64,000 bases of DNA from Streptomyces antnestii (GTDB lineage Bacteria; Actinomycetota; Actinomycetes; Streptomycetales; Streptomycetaceae), in assembly GCF_004005495.1 (NCBI RefSeq), contig NZ_RZYA01000002.1:124001-188000 (forward strand), given 5' to 3'. Shown one piece after another: positions 16,700-25,056 of this stretch. The notes under the pieces were generated by a model that did no database searches, was not told the DNA's origin, and saw only the letters and a program-made list of their open reading frames with translations. A program made the translations under genes and the position numbers. Each line of letters begins with the position of its first letter. Within the stretch, counting starts at the first letter, position 1.

Positions 16700-19474
16700 A
16701 TGGACGACACGGCCGGGCGGGACAGCGGTGGCACGCTCGTCGGGCGCACCGCCGAGCTGGCCGCGCTGACCCGCCTCCTCGACGCGGCCGCCACCGGGCA
16801 CCCCGCCCTGGCCGCCGTCACCGGGCCGTCCGGCATCGGCAAGACGGCCCTGATCGACCACGCGCTCACCCTCCGCGAGAACCTGGACGTCGTACGGGTA
16901 CGCGGGGTGCGCTGGGAGTCGGAGATACCCCTCGGGGTCGCCCGGCAGCTCGACCCGCGGTGCGCCGGGGAACTTGACGCCACCGCGGTCGTCGCCGGCG
17001 AGCGGCTGCACGCCACCTGGGCGGCACGGTCCGCCCGCGACTCGCACCCGGTGGTCGTCGTCGTGGACGACGCCCACTGGGCCGACACCGAGTCGCTCCA
17101 GGCCCTGCGCACCGCCGTGCGCCGCATGACGGACGAACGCGTCCTCGTGCTGCTCGCGGCGGTCGACGACCGTCCCGGCGACCTCACGGCCGAGGCGCTG
17201 GACTTCTGGGAGAGCTGCCGCGACGACGTGCTGCCCGTCGGCCCGCTGAACGCCGAGGACCTCCGCGCGTTCGCGGCCCGGGCCCACGGCACCGCGCTCT
17301 CCCGGCCCGCCGCCCGTCACCTCGCCGCCCACACGGGCGGCAACCCGCTGCACACCGGCCGCCTCCTGCGGGAACTGCCCGCCAAGACCTGGCAGGACTG
17401 GCAGCCGGAACTCCCCGCGCCGGCCCGCTTCGCCGCCGCCGTACGCACCCGCCTCGACCGGTGCGGCCCCGAGGCCAGGACCCTCGTCGAGGCGAGCAGT
17501 GTCCTGGACGACGGCACATCGCTGGAGACGGCGTGGGCGCTGGCCTGCCCCTGCGCGGAGGCGGCCCCGGGCGAGGAAGACTCCCAGGCCCACCCCCACC
17601 CCCTGCCGCTCCCCGCCCTCGACGAGGCCTGCGCCGCCGGGCTGCTCGTCGTCAGCGCGGGGCCGGGGCGGGCCCTGCTGTCGTTCCCCGACCCCCTGAC
17701 GCGGGCGGCCGTGCGCGACGCCGTGCCGCTCACCCGCCGCACCGACCTCCACCGCCGCGCGGCACACCTGGTCGCCGACCGGGGCCGCGCCCTGCGCCAC
17801 CGGATCTTCGCCGCCTCCGTAGCGGACGCCCAACTCGCCGACGAACTGGAGGAGTTCGCCGCCGAAGAGGCGGCGGCCGGTGCCTGGTCGAGCGTGGCCG
17901 ACACCCTCATCAAGGCGAGCCGCCTCACTCCCGAGTCCGCCCTGCGCCAGGACCGCATGCTGCGCGCCACGGACGCGCTCGTCGGCGCGGGCGAGGTCGC
18001 CCACGCCGCCACGTTCGCACCGGAACTGAGCAGCTTCCCGCCCCGCCCGCTGCGCGACGCCGTCCTCGGCTACCTCGCCATCATGCGCGGCCGTGCGGGG
18101 GAGGCCGAGACGCTCCTCGCCCAGGCCTGGGACCACTGCGACCCGGCCCGGGAGCCGGACCTCGCGGGCGTCATCTCCCAGCGGCGCGTCCTGCACGCCC
18201 TCGGCCGCTGGGACCCGGCCGACATCGTCACCTGGGCCCGCCGCGCCCTCGGCCTCGCCGCCGCCGACAGCCCCTCCGGCATCGAGGCGGAAGCCGTCCT
18301 CGGACTCGGGCTCGCCGCCATGGGCCGCACCGCGGAGGCCGTCGCCGTCTACGAGGCCGCCGCCGTCGAACTCCCCACCGGCGCCCAGATCCAGCGCTTC
18401 CAGCTGGGCCGGGGCTGGGTCGACCTCGCCGCGCTCGACGCCCCGGAGTCCGCCCTGCGGCGCCTGGAGGCGGCCGTGCCCACCGGGTTCCGCATGGGCT
18501 CCGTACGGATCTCCCTGTGGGCGCAGGGCTGGCTGGCCCGCACCCAGTTCACGATGGGCGCCTGGGACGACGCGCTGGAGACCGTCGAACGCGCGGCGGC
18601 CCAACTCGCCGAGGTCCGCATGGAGATCATGCGCCCGCTCGTCCACTGGACCGGCGCCCAGATCAACGCGCTGCGCGGTGACTGGCCCGCCGCCGAACGG
18701 CACCTCGGGCGCGCCGCGGGCCTGCACCACTACGAGGCGATGCGCATCCCCGCGTGCCTCGCCGCCGCCCAGGTCGCCGAGGCCCGCGGCGCCTACGACC
18801 GTGTCCTGGACGCACTCGCCCCCGTCGCCCGCGCCGACCGCCGCGAAGGCCTCGACGAACCCGGCTTCTGGCCCTGGCAGGACATCTACGCCAACGCCCT
18901 CGTCATGGTGGGCCGGGCCTCCGACGCCGACGCGTTCCTGCGCCCCCACGAGGAACTCGCCGCCGCCCGCGGCCACCGCTCCACCCAGGCCCGCCTCGGT
19001 CTCGCGCGCGGCCGCGTCGCCGGAACCGACGGTGACATCGGCGCGGCCCGCGCCCACTTCGAGGAAGCCCTCGCCCATCTCGCCCCGCTGCCTCTGCCCT
19101 ACGACACGGCCCGCGTGAGCTACGCGTACGGGCAGACGCTGCGCAGGGCCGGGAAGCGGCGCGAGGCGGACGCCGTGCTGCGCAGGGCGCGCGACGGCTA
19201 CGCGCAGCTCGGTGCCCACACGTACGTCGCCCGCTGCGACCGCGAGCTGCACGCCGGCGGCCTCAACTCCCGCAGGGCGGAACCCGGTTCACAGGACCGG
19301 CTCACGGCGCAGGAGCAGGCGGTGGCCCGGCTCGTCGCGGGCGGGCTCAGCAACCAGGAGACGGCGGCGGAGCTGTTCATCTCCGTGAAGACCGTCCAGT
19401 ACCACCTGACGCACATCTACACGAAGCTCGGGATCCGCTCGCGCAGCGAACTGGCCGCGCTGTCCCGGGACTGA
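16700..19474 (+). CDS. LAL-type LuxR regulator (ATPase + HTH), probable ben activator
   Basis: A 924-residue MalT/LAL-type regulator. The P-loop is GPSGIGKTAL (about residues 42-50), the Walker B region is VVVVVDDAHWAD (about 113-124), then a long TPR-like helical region, and a C-terminal LuxR HTH (about 860-924) in LTAQEQAVARLVAGGLSNQE with VKTVQYHLTHIYTKLGIRSR. In Rhodococcus and Corynebacterium a protein of this class next to benABCD, called BenR, activates the operon with benzoate. Position 44 bp after benD supports the same role. A long reading frame on the opposite strand is a codon-bias artefact. Confidence 0.85.
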   Translation: MDDTAGRDSGGTLVGRTAELAALTRLLDAAATGHPALAAVTGPSGIGKTALIDHALTLRENLDVVRVRGVRWESEIPLGVARQLDPRCAGELDATAVVAGERLHATWAARSARDSHPVVVVVDDAHWADTESLQALRTAVRRMTDERVLVLLAAVDDRPGDLTAEALDFWESCRDDVLPVGPLNAEDLRAFAARAHGTALSRPAARHLAAHTGGNPLHTGRLLRELPAKTWQDWQPELPAPARFAAAVRTRLDRCGPEARTLVEASSVLDDGTSLETAWALACPCAEAAPGEEDSQAHPHPLPLPALDEACAAGLLVVSAGPGRALLSFPDPLTRAAVRDAVPLTRRTDLHRRAAHLVADRGRALRHRIFAASVADAQLADELEEFAAEEAAAGAWSSVADTLIKASRLTPESALRQDRMLRATDALVGAGEVAHAATFAPELSSFPPRPLRDAVLGYLAIMRGRAGEAETLLAQAWDHCDPAREPDLAGVISQRRVLHALGRWDPADIVTWARRALGLAAADSPSGIEAEAVLGLGLAAMGRTAEAVAVYEAAAVELPTGAQIQRFQLGRGWVDLAALDAPESALRRLEAAVPTGFRMGSVRISLWAQGWLARTQFTMGAWDDALETVERAAAQLAEVRMEIMRPLVHWTGAQINALRGDWPAAERHLGRAAGLHHYEAMRIPACLAAAQVAEARGAYDRVLDALAPVARADRREGLDEPGFWPWQDIYANALVMVGRASDADAFLRPHEELAAARGHRSTQARLGLARGRVAGTDGDIGAARAHFEEALAHLAPLPLPYDTARVSYAYGQTLRRAGKRREADAVLRRARDGYAQLGAHTYVARCDRELHAGGLNSRRAEPGSQDRLTAQEQAVARLVAGGLSNQETAAELFISVKTVQYHLTHIYTKLGIRSRSELAALSRD

Positions 19475-19489
19475 CCCCGCGTCACCGGG

Positions 19490-20329
19490 TCACTCCCCGG
19501 TGTCGTCGTGCGTGCCCTCCTCGACGGCGGGCGGTGGTGGTGACGCAGGCGGGGTGGACGGCGGGCCGGCCTGCTGGGCCCGCTCCAGGAAGCGCAGGAG
19601 TTCCACCGGGAAGGGCAGGACGAGGGTGGAGTTCTTCTCGGCGGCGACGGCCACCACGGTCTGCAGAAGCCTCAGTTGGAGTGCCGCGGGCTGCTCCGAC
19701 ATCTGCTTGGCCGCCTCGGCGAGCTTCTTGGAGGCCTGGAGTTCGGCGTCCGCGTTGATGACGCGGGCGCGCCGCTCCCGGTCCGCCTCGGCCTGCCGCG
19801 CCATGGAGCGCTTCATGGTCTCGGGCAGGGACACGTCCTTGATCTCGACCCGGTCGATCTGCACACCCCAGCCGATGGCGGGGCTGTCGATCATCAGCTC
19901 CAGGCCCTGGTTGAGCTTCTCGCGGTTGGAGAGCAGGTCGTCGAGATCGCTCTTGCCGATGATGGACCGCAGCGACGTCTGCGCCATCTGCGAGACGGCG
20001 AAGCGGTAGTCCTCGACCTGCACGAGCGCGTTCACCGCGTCGACGACCTTGAAGTAGATGACGGCGTCGACCCGCACCGTCACGTTGTCCCGGGTGATGC
20101 CGTCCTGCGCGGGCACCGGCATCGTCACGATCTGCATGTTGACCTTGTACAGTCGGTCGATCATGGGGATGACGGTGGTGAACCCCGGCCCGCGGATGGT
20201 GCCGTACACCCGGCCCAGACGGAAGACCACGCCTCGCTCGTACTGCTTGACGACGCGGGCCGCCGCGGCGGCGTAGACGGCGCAGGCCGACGCGGCCGCG
20301 ACCGCCGCCGTGACAAGTTCCGCCATCAT
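19490..20329 (-). CDS. SPFH/slipin (stomatin-like) membrane protein
   Basis: A 279-residue band-7 protein. An N-terminal membrane segment (about residues 3-24) is followed by the SPFH domain with QYERGVVFRLGR, GPGFTTVIPMIDR and AVSQMAQTSLRSIIGKSDLDDLL. An Ala/Glu-rich coiled coil (QAEADRERRARVINADAE) follows, then a Pro-rich acidic tail. The start ATG 20329 has GAGGTG upstream. Slipins form membrane-edge oligomers, often with an NfeD protease; no nfeD gene is next to it here. It converges with the LAL regulator. Confidence 0.88.
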   Translation of the reverse strand: MMAELVTAAVAAASACAVYAAAAARVVKQYERGVVFRLGRVYGTIRGPGFTTVIPMIDRLYKVNMQIVTMPVPAQDGITRDNVTVRVDAVIYFKVVDAVNALVQVEDYRFAVSQMAQTSLRSIIGKSDLDDLLSNREKLNQGLELMIDSPAIGWGVQIDRVEIKDVSLPETMKRSMARQAEADRERRARVINADAELQASKKLAEAAKQMSEQPAALQLRLLQTVVAVAAEKNSTLVLPFPVELLRFLERAQQAGPPSTPPASPPPPAVEEGTHDDTGE

Positions 20330-20680
20330 GACGAACACCTCACGTCCGGTCGTCCAGCCAGTGTTCGTAATCCACGATATGCCCGAAATCTTGGCGATGA
20401 GGGGCCTGCAACCCAAAGTGATCCGGTTGTCACCACATGTCAAGAGGGGGTCGGAGGCGGGTGCGAGTGCGGTGTGCCGACCGGTCCCAACTACCCGCCG
20501 GAGGACGGCTTCGGGCTGAGGTAGTGTTACCGCTCCCAGCAGCGCTTCGGCCGAGGAGGTGAGACCCATTACCGCTGTGTCAGGTCGGGTGCTCCCCTCG
20601 CAGACCCGGGCGTTCCACCGGTCATAGGTGTGCCGCAGGTCGGGAGCCCCAGCGGCATCCCGAAAGGTCACGCTTCACCT
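20330..20680. other. 351-bp intergenic region with a possible leader ORF
   Basis: The gap between the divergent SPFH and methyltransferase genes has an AT-richer half (about 20330-20450) that probably carries both promoters. The half nearer the methyltransferase has an ideal AGGAGGTGA and a 22-codon frame, described separately. It also holds GGGTGCTCCC and a later GGGAGC that could pair. I recognise no known riboswitch. Confidence 0.4.
20559..20627 (+). CDS. Possible 22-codon leader peptide
   Basis: A frame beginning GTG 20559 (VRPITAVSGRVLPSQTRAFH...) ends at TAG 20625-20627. It overlaps an ideal Shine-Dalgarno sequence AGGAGGTGA, which is better placed for the ATT codon 5 bases downstream than for the GTG itself. 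It ends 53 bases before the methyltransferase ATG. It could be a leader peptide or the SD could be chance; there is no homology evidence. Confidence 0.25.
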   Translation: MRPITAVSGRVLPSQTRAFHRS

Positions 20681-21505
20681 ATGTCGGTTCACCCGTCACC
20701 CTCGTCGCCCCCGTCCCACCCCGCCGTCGTCTCCACGCTGCGCGCCGCAGGCTGTGTCTTCGCCGAGGAAGAGGCGGACATCCTCGTCTCGACGGCCCGC
20801 ACACCGGACGAACTCGCCGCGATGGTCGCGCGCCGCGTCGACGGACTGCCCCTCGAACACGTCGTCGGCTGGGCCGAGTTCTGCGGACTGCGCATCACGC
20901 TCGAACCCGGCGTCTTCGTCCCGAGACGCCGCACCGAGTTCCTCGCCCGGCAGGCCGTGGCGCTCGCCCCGCCGGCCGCCGTCGTCCTCGATCTGTGCTG
21001 CGGCAGCGGCGCGGTCGCCGCCGCGCTCGCCGGCCACGCCGACCCCGCCGAACTCCACGCCGCCGACCTCGACCCCGCGGCCGTGCGCTGCGCACGCCGC
21101 AACGTGTCACCGTTCGGCGGCCGGGTCCACGAGGGCGACCTGTACGCGCCCCTGCCCGCCACGCTCAGGGGCCGCGTCGACATCCTCGCCGCCAACGGCC
21201 CGTACGTCCCCACGGGCGACGTCGCCCTGCTCCCACCGGAGGCCCGAGACCACGAGCGGCGCATGGCCCTCGACGGGGGCGCCGACGGGCTCGACATCAT
21301 GCGGCGCGTCGCCGCCGGGGCCGGCGAATGGCTCGCGCCCGGCGGGCACCTCTTCGTCGAGACCAGCGAACGCCAGGCCGACGAAGCCGTCGTGGCCGTC
21401 GTCCGCGGCGGCCTCGCGGCCCGGGTGGTGACGGACGACGACCTGTACGCCACCGTCGTCATCGGCACGAAGAAGGACGCTCGCCAGCTTCAAGACACCC
21501 GCTAG
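20681..21505 (+). CDS. PrmC/HemK-like protein N5-glutamine methyltransferase homologue
   Basis: A 274-residue class I SAM methyltransferase. The SAM motif is VLDLCCGSGAVAAAL and the acidic motif is HAADLDPAAVRCARRN. The family's catalytic NPPY is NGPY here (ANGPYVP), a change found in a side group annotated as putative glutamine methyltransferases. True PrmC methylates the GGQ Gln of release factors; with the altered motif and no prfA neighbour, the substrate is uncertain. The start ATG 20681 has only a weak AAAGG site 10 or more bases upstream; GTG 20630 in the same frame is an alternative. Confidence 0.75.
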   Translation: MSVHPSPSSPPSHPAVVSTLRAAGCVFAEEEADILVSTARTPDELAAMVARRVDGLPLEHVVGWAEFCGLRITLEPGVFVPRRRTEFLARQAVALAPPAAVVLDLCCGSGAVAAALAGHADPAELHAADLDPAAVRCARRNVSPFGGRVHEGDLYAPLPATLRGRVDILAANGPYVPTGDVALLPPEARDHERRMALDGGADGLDIMRRVAAGAGEWLAPGGHLFVETSERQADEAVVAVVRGGLAARVVTDDDLYATVVIGTKKDARQLQDTR

Positions 21506-21526
21506 TTTCAGGGACACCCGCTGGCT

Positions 21527-22573
21527 TCAGGGGCGGGGCACTCGCCGGTTCCGGGTCCAGTCGAGGAGCGTGCCGGCCGACCAGGTGTTCACCACGCGGT
21601 CGGCCGGTACACCGCACTCCTCGGCGCGGGCGCAGCCGATGTCCTGCCAGTCGAGCTGGCCCGGCGCGTGCGCGTCCGTGTCCACGGCGAACAGCGTCCC
21701 CGCCGCCACCGCCTCGCGCAGCAGCCGGCGGGGCGGATCGCGCCGTTCGGGGCGGCTGTTGATCTCGACGGCGGTCCCCGACGCGGCACACGCCGCGAAC
21801 ACGGCTTCCGCGTCGAACTGCGACTCGGGGCGGCCCCGGCCCGGTCCCCCTCCCCGAGCCGTCAGGAGCCGTCCCGTGCAGTGCCCGAGGACATCGGCGA
21901 GCGGGTTGCTGACGGCGGCCACCATCCGCCGCGTCATCGCCGGCGCGTCCATGCGCAGTTTGGAGTGCACCGACACGACGACCAGGTCGAGCTCGTCGAG
22001 GAGTTCGGGCTCCTGGTCGAGCGACCCGTCGGCGAGGATGTCGCACTCGATGCCGGTGAGCAGCCGGAACGGGGCCCAGCGCGCGTTCAGTTCGGCCACC
22101 ACCGCCAGTTGCTCGCGCAGCCGCTCCGGCGACAGGCCGCGGGCCACCGTGAGCCGGGGCGAGTGGTCGGTCAGCACCGCCCACTCATGGCCGAGGGCGA
22201 TCGCCGCGCGGCCCATCTCCTCGACGGGACTGCCGCCGTCCGACCAGTCGGAGTGCAGATGGCAGTCACCGCGCAGCAGCGCGCGAAGGCGCTCACCGCC
22301 CTCGGCGAGCGGGGCCGCGGCGCCCTCGCTCTCCAGGTGTTCGAGATAGGCCGGCACCTCGCCCGCCAGCGCCTCGCGCACCACCTGAGCCGTCTTGGGC
22401 CCGACCCCCTTGAGGGATTCCAGCGTCCCGGCGGCGGCCCGCTCGGCCACCTCGCCGTCGGGCAGCGCGCCGAGAACCTGCGCGGCGGTACGGAAGGCAC
22501 CTGCGCGGTACGGGGGCGCCAGCGTGCGCTCCAGCAGGAACGCGACCCGCTCCAGCGCCTCCACGGGTTCCAT
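21527..22573 (-). CDS. PHP-domain phosphoesterase with N-terminal helix-hairpin-helix region
   Basis: A 348-residue protein. The N-terminal part (about 1-95) resembles the PolX helix-hairpin-helix DNA-binding region (LKGVGPKTAQVVREAL). The C-terminal PHP domain has metal motifs DCHLHSDWSDGG, TDHSPRL, an HSK near the middle, EINSRPER and DTDAHAPGQ. This is the family of stand-alone PHP proteins related to the PolX C-terminus and histidinol-phosphatases. A phosphatase or DNA 3'-end processing role is possible; no polymerase domain is present. The start ATG 22573 has GGTGG upstream. Confidence 0.8.
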   Translation of the reverse strand: MEPVEALERVAFLLERTLAPPYRAGAFRTAAQVLGALPDGEVAERAAAGTLESLKGVGPKTAQVVREALAGEVPAYLEHLESEGAAAPLAEGGERLRALLRGDCHLHSDWSDGGSPVEEMGRAAIALGHEWAVLTDHSPRLTVARGLSPERLREQLAVVAELNARWAPFRLLTGIECDILADGSLDQEPELLDELDLVVVSVHSKLRMDAPAMTRRMVAAVSNPLADVLGHCTGRLLTARGGGPGRGRPESQFDAEAVFAACAASGTAVEINSRPERRDPPRRLLREAVAAGTLFAVDTDAHAPGQLDWQDIGCARAEECGVPADRVVNTWSAGTLLDWTRNRRVPRP

Positions 22574-22734
22574 CGCCACCTTCTGAGCCACCTCCTGAGC
22601 CGCCTCCACAGCCGTGGCCCGCGCGACTTTCCCAGCCGGGCGCGGCTCCCCCCAGCGTCGCTCACCCGCGCGGACGCCGCGACATGCGGAAGCGCCGGCA
22701 GCATGCGTGGACGCCGACGGCACGCGGGAACGTC

Positions 22735-22771
22735 GACGGCCCGGGAGCGGTGTGAGCGCTCCCGGGCCGTC
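22735..22771. terminator. Strong hairpin after the SPW-repeat gene
   Basis: A perfect 15-bp stem (GACGGCCCGGGAGCG with its complement) surrounds a 7-base loop. It lies 54 bp past the SPW gene stop on the minus strand and well upstream of the PHP gene. It very likely ends the SPW transcript and insulates the PHP gene. Confidence 0.75.
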
Positions 22772-22824
22772 AGAGACTCCAGATTCCGTTGGGTGTGCCG
22801 ACTCCTCGGGGACGGCCGTGTCTG

Positions 22825-23265
22825 TTACGTCGCCCGGCTGTTCTTCATCGACAGGCCCGCGCACAGGGCACCGAGCAGGACGGTGAGACCACCGAGGATC
22901 ACGTTGTTGAGGATGACTCCCTTGTCGGGGCTGGACCCCACGATCCACGGCGCGATGATCAGCCAGACACCCATCGCGCACATGGCCCAGCTGAGGCCGT
23001 ACATACGGGTCGGGGTGACGGCGAACCCGACGGCCAGGACGCCGATCGCGATGCCCATGATGAGGTTGTGGGTCGCGAGCTCGGGCTGGCTGGCGCTGAA
23101 GTGGACCGTCCAGGGAGAGATGGCGCAGTAGAGACCGATCAGGAAGACCGGTGCGTCCATGAGCGCCACATCGCGGCCACCGAGTACGCGCGCGTACCGG
23201 TCCCGCATTTCAGAGACATCGGGGTGACTGGCGAGGTCAGGCCCTTGGTGTGACACGTCGGCCAT
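22825..23265 (-). CDS. SPW-repeat integral membrane protein
   Basis: A 146-residue protein with a soluble N-terminal stretch of about 35 residues and four transmembrane helices. The helix pairs carry the SPW signature (YCAISPWTVHF) and its second copy in degenerate form (LIIAPWIVGSS), as in SPW-repeat proteins. These are widespread in actinobacteria with no firm function. ATG 23265 follows a GGAG site. It has its own terminator, so it is probably monocistronic. Confidence 0.85.
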   Translation of the reverse strand: MADVSHQGPDLASHPDVSEMRDRYARVLGGRDVALMDAPVFLIGLYCAISPWTVHFSASQPELATHNLIMGIAIGVLAVGFAVTPTRMYGLSWAMCAMGVWLIIAPWIVGSSPDKGVILNNVILGGLTVLLGALCAGLSMKNSRAT

Positions 23266-23341
23266 GAGAATCGACTCCTTAGGTTTCGAAGTCTGACCGC
23301 GTTGCGCGGCGCGCTGCCACGCACTCTCATTCTGCGCTTAT

Positions 23342-24514
23342 TTAATCCTTATGTGTAGCTGTGGGGGCAATGAGGTGCCGATTGGGGCGAATCGCCTCGT
23401 CGGCGAGGTCCTCGATCTCCGCGACGGCCACTCCGGCGCCCTCCAGGATCCCGATGCCGTCGGCTCCCGCCACGAAGGTGTCGGGCTCGCGCCAGGCCGT
23501 CACCACGCGCCGTGCGCCGGAGTCGAGGATGAGCCGCGCGCAGGGCCTCGGGCGGGACGCACGGCGGGCACACGGTTCGAGGCTGCTGTAGACGGTGGCG
23601 GTCCGCAGCCGGGGATCCGCCGGGTCGATCTTCGCGAGCGCCGCCTCCTCCGCGTGCACCACGGGGTCGCCGCCCTCGCGGGAGTGGCCGCGGGCCAGCT
23701 CCGTACCGTCGCCCGCGACGATCACCGCGCCGACGCTGAACGCCGTGTCGGACGGCGGACAGTCCGCGGCGAGCGTGCAGGCCAGGGCGAGCCAGTGCCG
23801 GTCGGCGGCCGTGGGGGAGTCGTCCGTGCCGGGTGCGCGGGGCGCGTACCGCATGAGGACCACGTCGCCGACCGGTCGGGTCTCCAGGAGTCGCATCCGG
23901 TGCCGGACCCCGCCGGGGTACGCGCCGGGGCCGAAGAGCCGCGGGGCGTCCGGTTCGCCCACCACGAGGGGCGCCACCGCGAGCTGCAGCTCGTCGGCGA
24001 GCCCGCGCTGGAGCAGCTGCGTGTGCACCCGGGCGCCTCCCTCCACCATCAGCCGCCGCACGCCCCGCGCCGACGCGAGGTCGTGCAGTACGGACGTCCA
24101 CTCGACCGCCGGTCCGAGCGCGACCACCTCGGCGAGCGGGCCGAGCCGTTCCCGGGCGAGCGCTGCGCCGGCGTCGGTCGTGTAGACGACTTTGTCGCCG
24201 CCCGTCGTCCAGAACGGGTCGCCCCCGTCCAGGTCCCCCGACGCGGTCACCGCCACCTTCAGCGGATCCGCGGACAGGCCGGCGGCGACCCGGTCGGCGC
24301 GCCGCTGCTCCGACCTGACGAGCAGTCGTGGCCGGTCGGCCCGCAGCGTGCCCGCGCCCACGAGGATCGCGTCGCACGAGGCGCGCACCACGTCGACCCG
24401 GTCGAAGTCCTCGGCGTTGGACAGGAGCAGCCGCTCGGGCCCCGTGTCGTCGAGGCAGCCGTCGAGCGAGACGGCCGCCGACAGGAGGACGTAGGGGCGG
24501 GACGGGCGGGACAT
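23342..24514 (-). CDS. RibD-like bifunctional protein, domains in reversed order
   Basis: A 390-residue protein. The N-terminal half is a RibD_C/dihydrofolate-reductase-like reductase (SLDGCLDDTGPERLLLSN, ILVGAGTLRAD, LMVEGGARVHTQLL). The C-terminal part is a cytidine/deoxycytidylate-type deaminase with zinc ligands in VVHAEEAAL and EPCARRASRPRPC. Canonical RibD/RibG of riboflavin synthesis has deaminase first and reductase second. Here the order is swapped, and no rib genes are nearby. It may act on a pyrimidine or pterin of another pathway. Two identical inverted-repeat sites lie upstream. Confidence 0.8.
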   Translation of the reverse strand: MSRPSRPYVLLSAAVSLDGCLDDTGPERLLLSNAEDFDRVDVVRASCDAILVGAGTLRADRPRLLVRSEQRRADRVAAGLSADPLKVAVTASGDLDGGDPFWTTGGDKVVYTTDAGAALARERLGPLAEVVALGPAVEWTSVLHDLASARGVRRLMVEGGARVHTQLLQRGLADELQLAVAPLVVGEPDAPRLFGPGAYPGGVRHRMRLLETRPVGDVVLMRYAPRAPGTDDSPTAADRHWLALACTLAADCPPSDTAFSVGAVIVAGDGTELARGHSREGGDPVVHAEEAALAKIDPADPRLRTATVYSSLEPCARRASRPRPCARLILDSGARRVVTAWREPDTFVAGADGIGILEGAGVAVAEIEDLADEAIRPNRHLIAPTATHKD

Positions 24515-24548
24515 GGCGGCTCCGGTCCGGGGGCGCGGGCAGTGGTTC

Positions 24549-24581
24549 GGTTCCGAATGAACCCTGGGTTCCGAATGAACC
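24549..24581. promoter_or_regulatory. Tandem operator-like repeats (GGTTC-N5-GAACC twice)
   Basis: Two identical 15-base elements, GGTTCCGAATGAACC, occur at 24549-24563 and 24567-24581. Each is an inverted repeat, and together they form an 18-bp tandem period. They lie 35-67 bp upstream of the RibD-like start and 130 bp from the ArsR gene. This looks like a pair of operator sites for a dimeric regulator. Confidence 0.55.
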
Positions 24582-24676
24582 CTAGCCGCGACCGGCCGCC
24601 ACATGATCCCGGGCAAGAGCCCTCGCAATCCCGGCAAGAGCTCTCACGCCTCCCCGGCACGGCATCCTCGCATTCC

Positions 24677-24713
24677 TTGACCGGCATATAACCCACGAGG
24701 CATATTGGACTCA
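24677..24713 (+). promoter_or_regulatory. Leaderless promoter of the ArsR gene
   Basis: TTGACC (24677-24682) and CATATT (24701-24706) are separated by 18 bases. The expected transcription start falls on the A of the ArsR ATG at 24713. No ribosome-binding site is visible, which fits a leaderless mRNA. A GGCATAT direct repeat within the promoter could be the ArsR operator. Confidence 0.5.
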
Positions 24714-25051
24714 TGCCCGCCCCCGCCGTATGGACCGCGCTCGCCGATCCGCACCGCCGCGCCATCGTCGCGCTGCTGCTCGAGCGCCCGCGGCCCGTCG
24801 GTGAGATCGTCGACGCGTGCGGCCTGAGCCAGCCCGGCACGTCGAAGCATCTGCGGGTACTGCGCGAGGCGGGCCTGGTCCGCGTCGAACAGGAGGCCCA
24901 GCGCCGCGTGTACCGGCTCGACCCCGCACCCGTCGCCGAGCTCGACGCCTGGCTGGAGCCCTACCGGCGCCTGTGGAACGACCGCCTCGACGCACTCGGG
25001 CGCCGCCTGGACGCGCACGCCCGCGAGGACGACGAACCAGCGAAGGACTGA
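24713..25051 (+). CDS. ArsR family winged-helix regulator
   Basis: A 112-residue protein of the ArsR group paired with SRPBCC genes. The HTH region is IVDACGLSQPGTSKHLRVLREAGLV, with the wing EQEAQRRVYRLDP. No metal-binding cysteine motif is present (only one Cys, in the HTH), so metal sensing is unlikely. It is 5 bp upstream of the SRPBCC gene, the common actinobacterial pair in which the regulator represses its own operon. The start appears leaderless. Confidence 0.85.
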   Translation: MPAPAVWTALADPHRRAIVALLLERPRPVGEIVDACGLSQPGTSKHLRVLREAGLVRVEQEAQRRVYRLDPAPVAELDAWLEPYRRLWNDRLDALGRRLDAHAREDDEPAKD

Positions 25052-25056
25052 ACGCC

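Noticed and set aside
16607-19252. Very long open frame (881 codons) opposite the LAL regulator gene
   Set aside because: It mirrors codon bias of the plus-strand gene; its protein is repetitive Gly/Val/Arg-rich with no motif, while the plus strand encodes clear Walker and HTH motifs.
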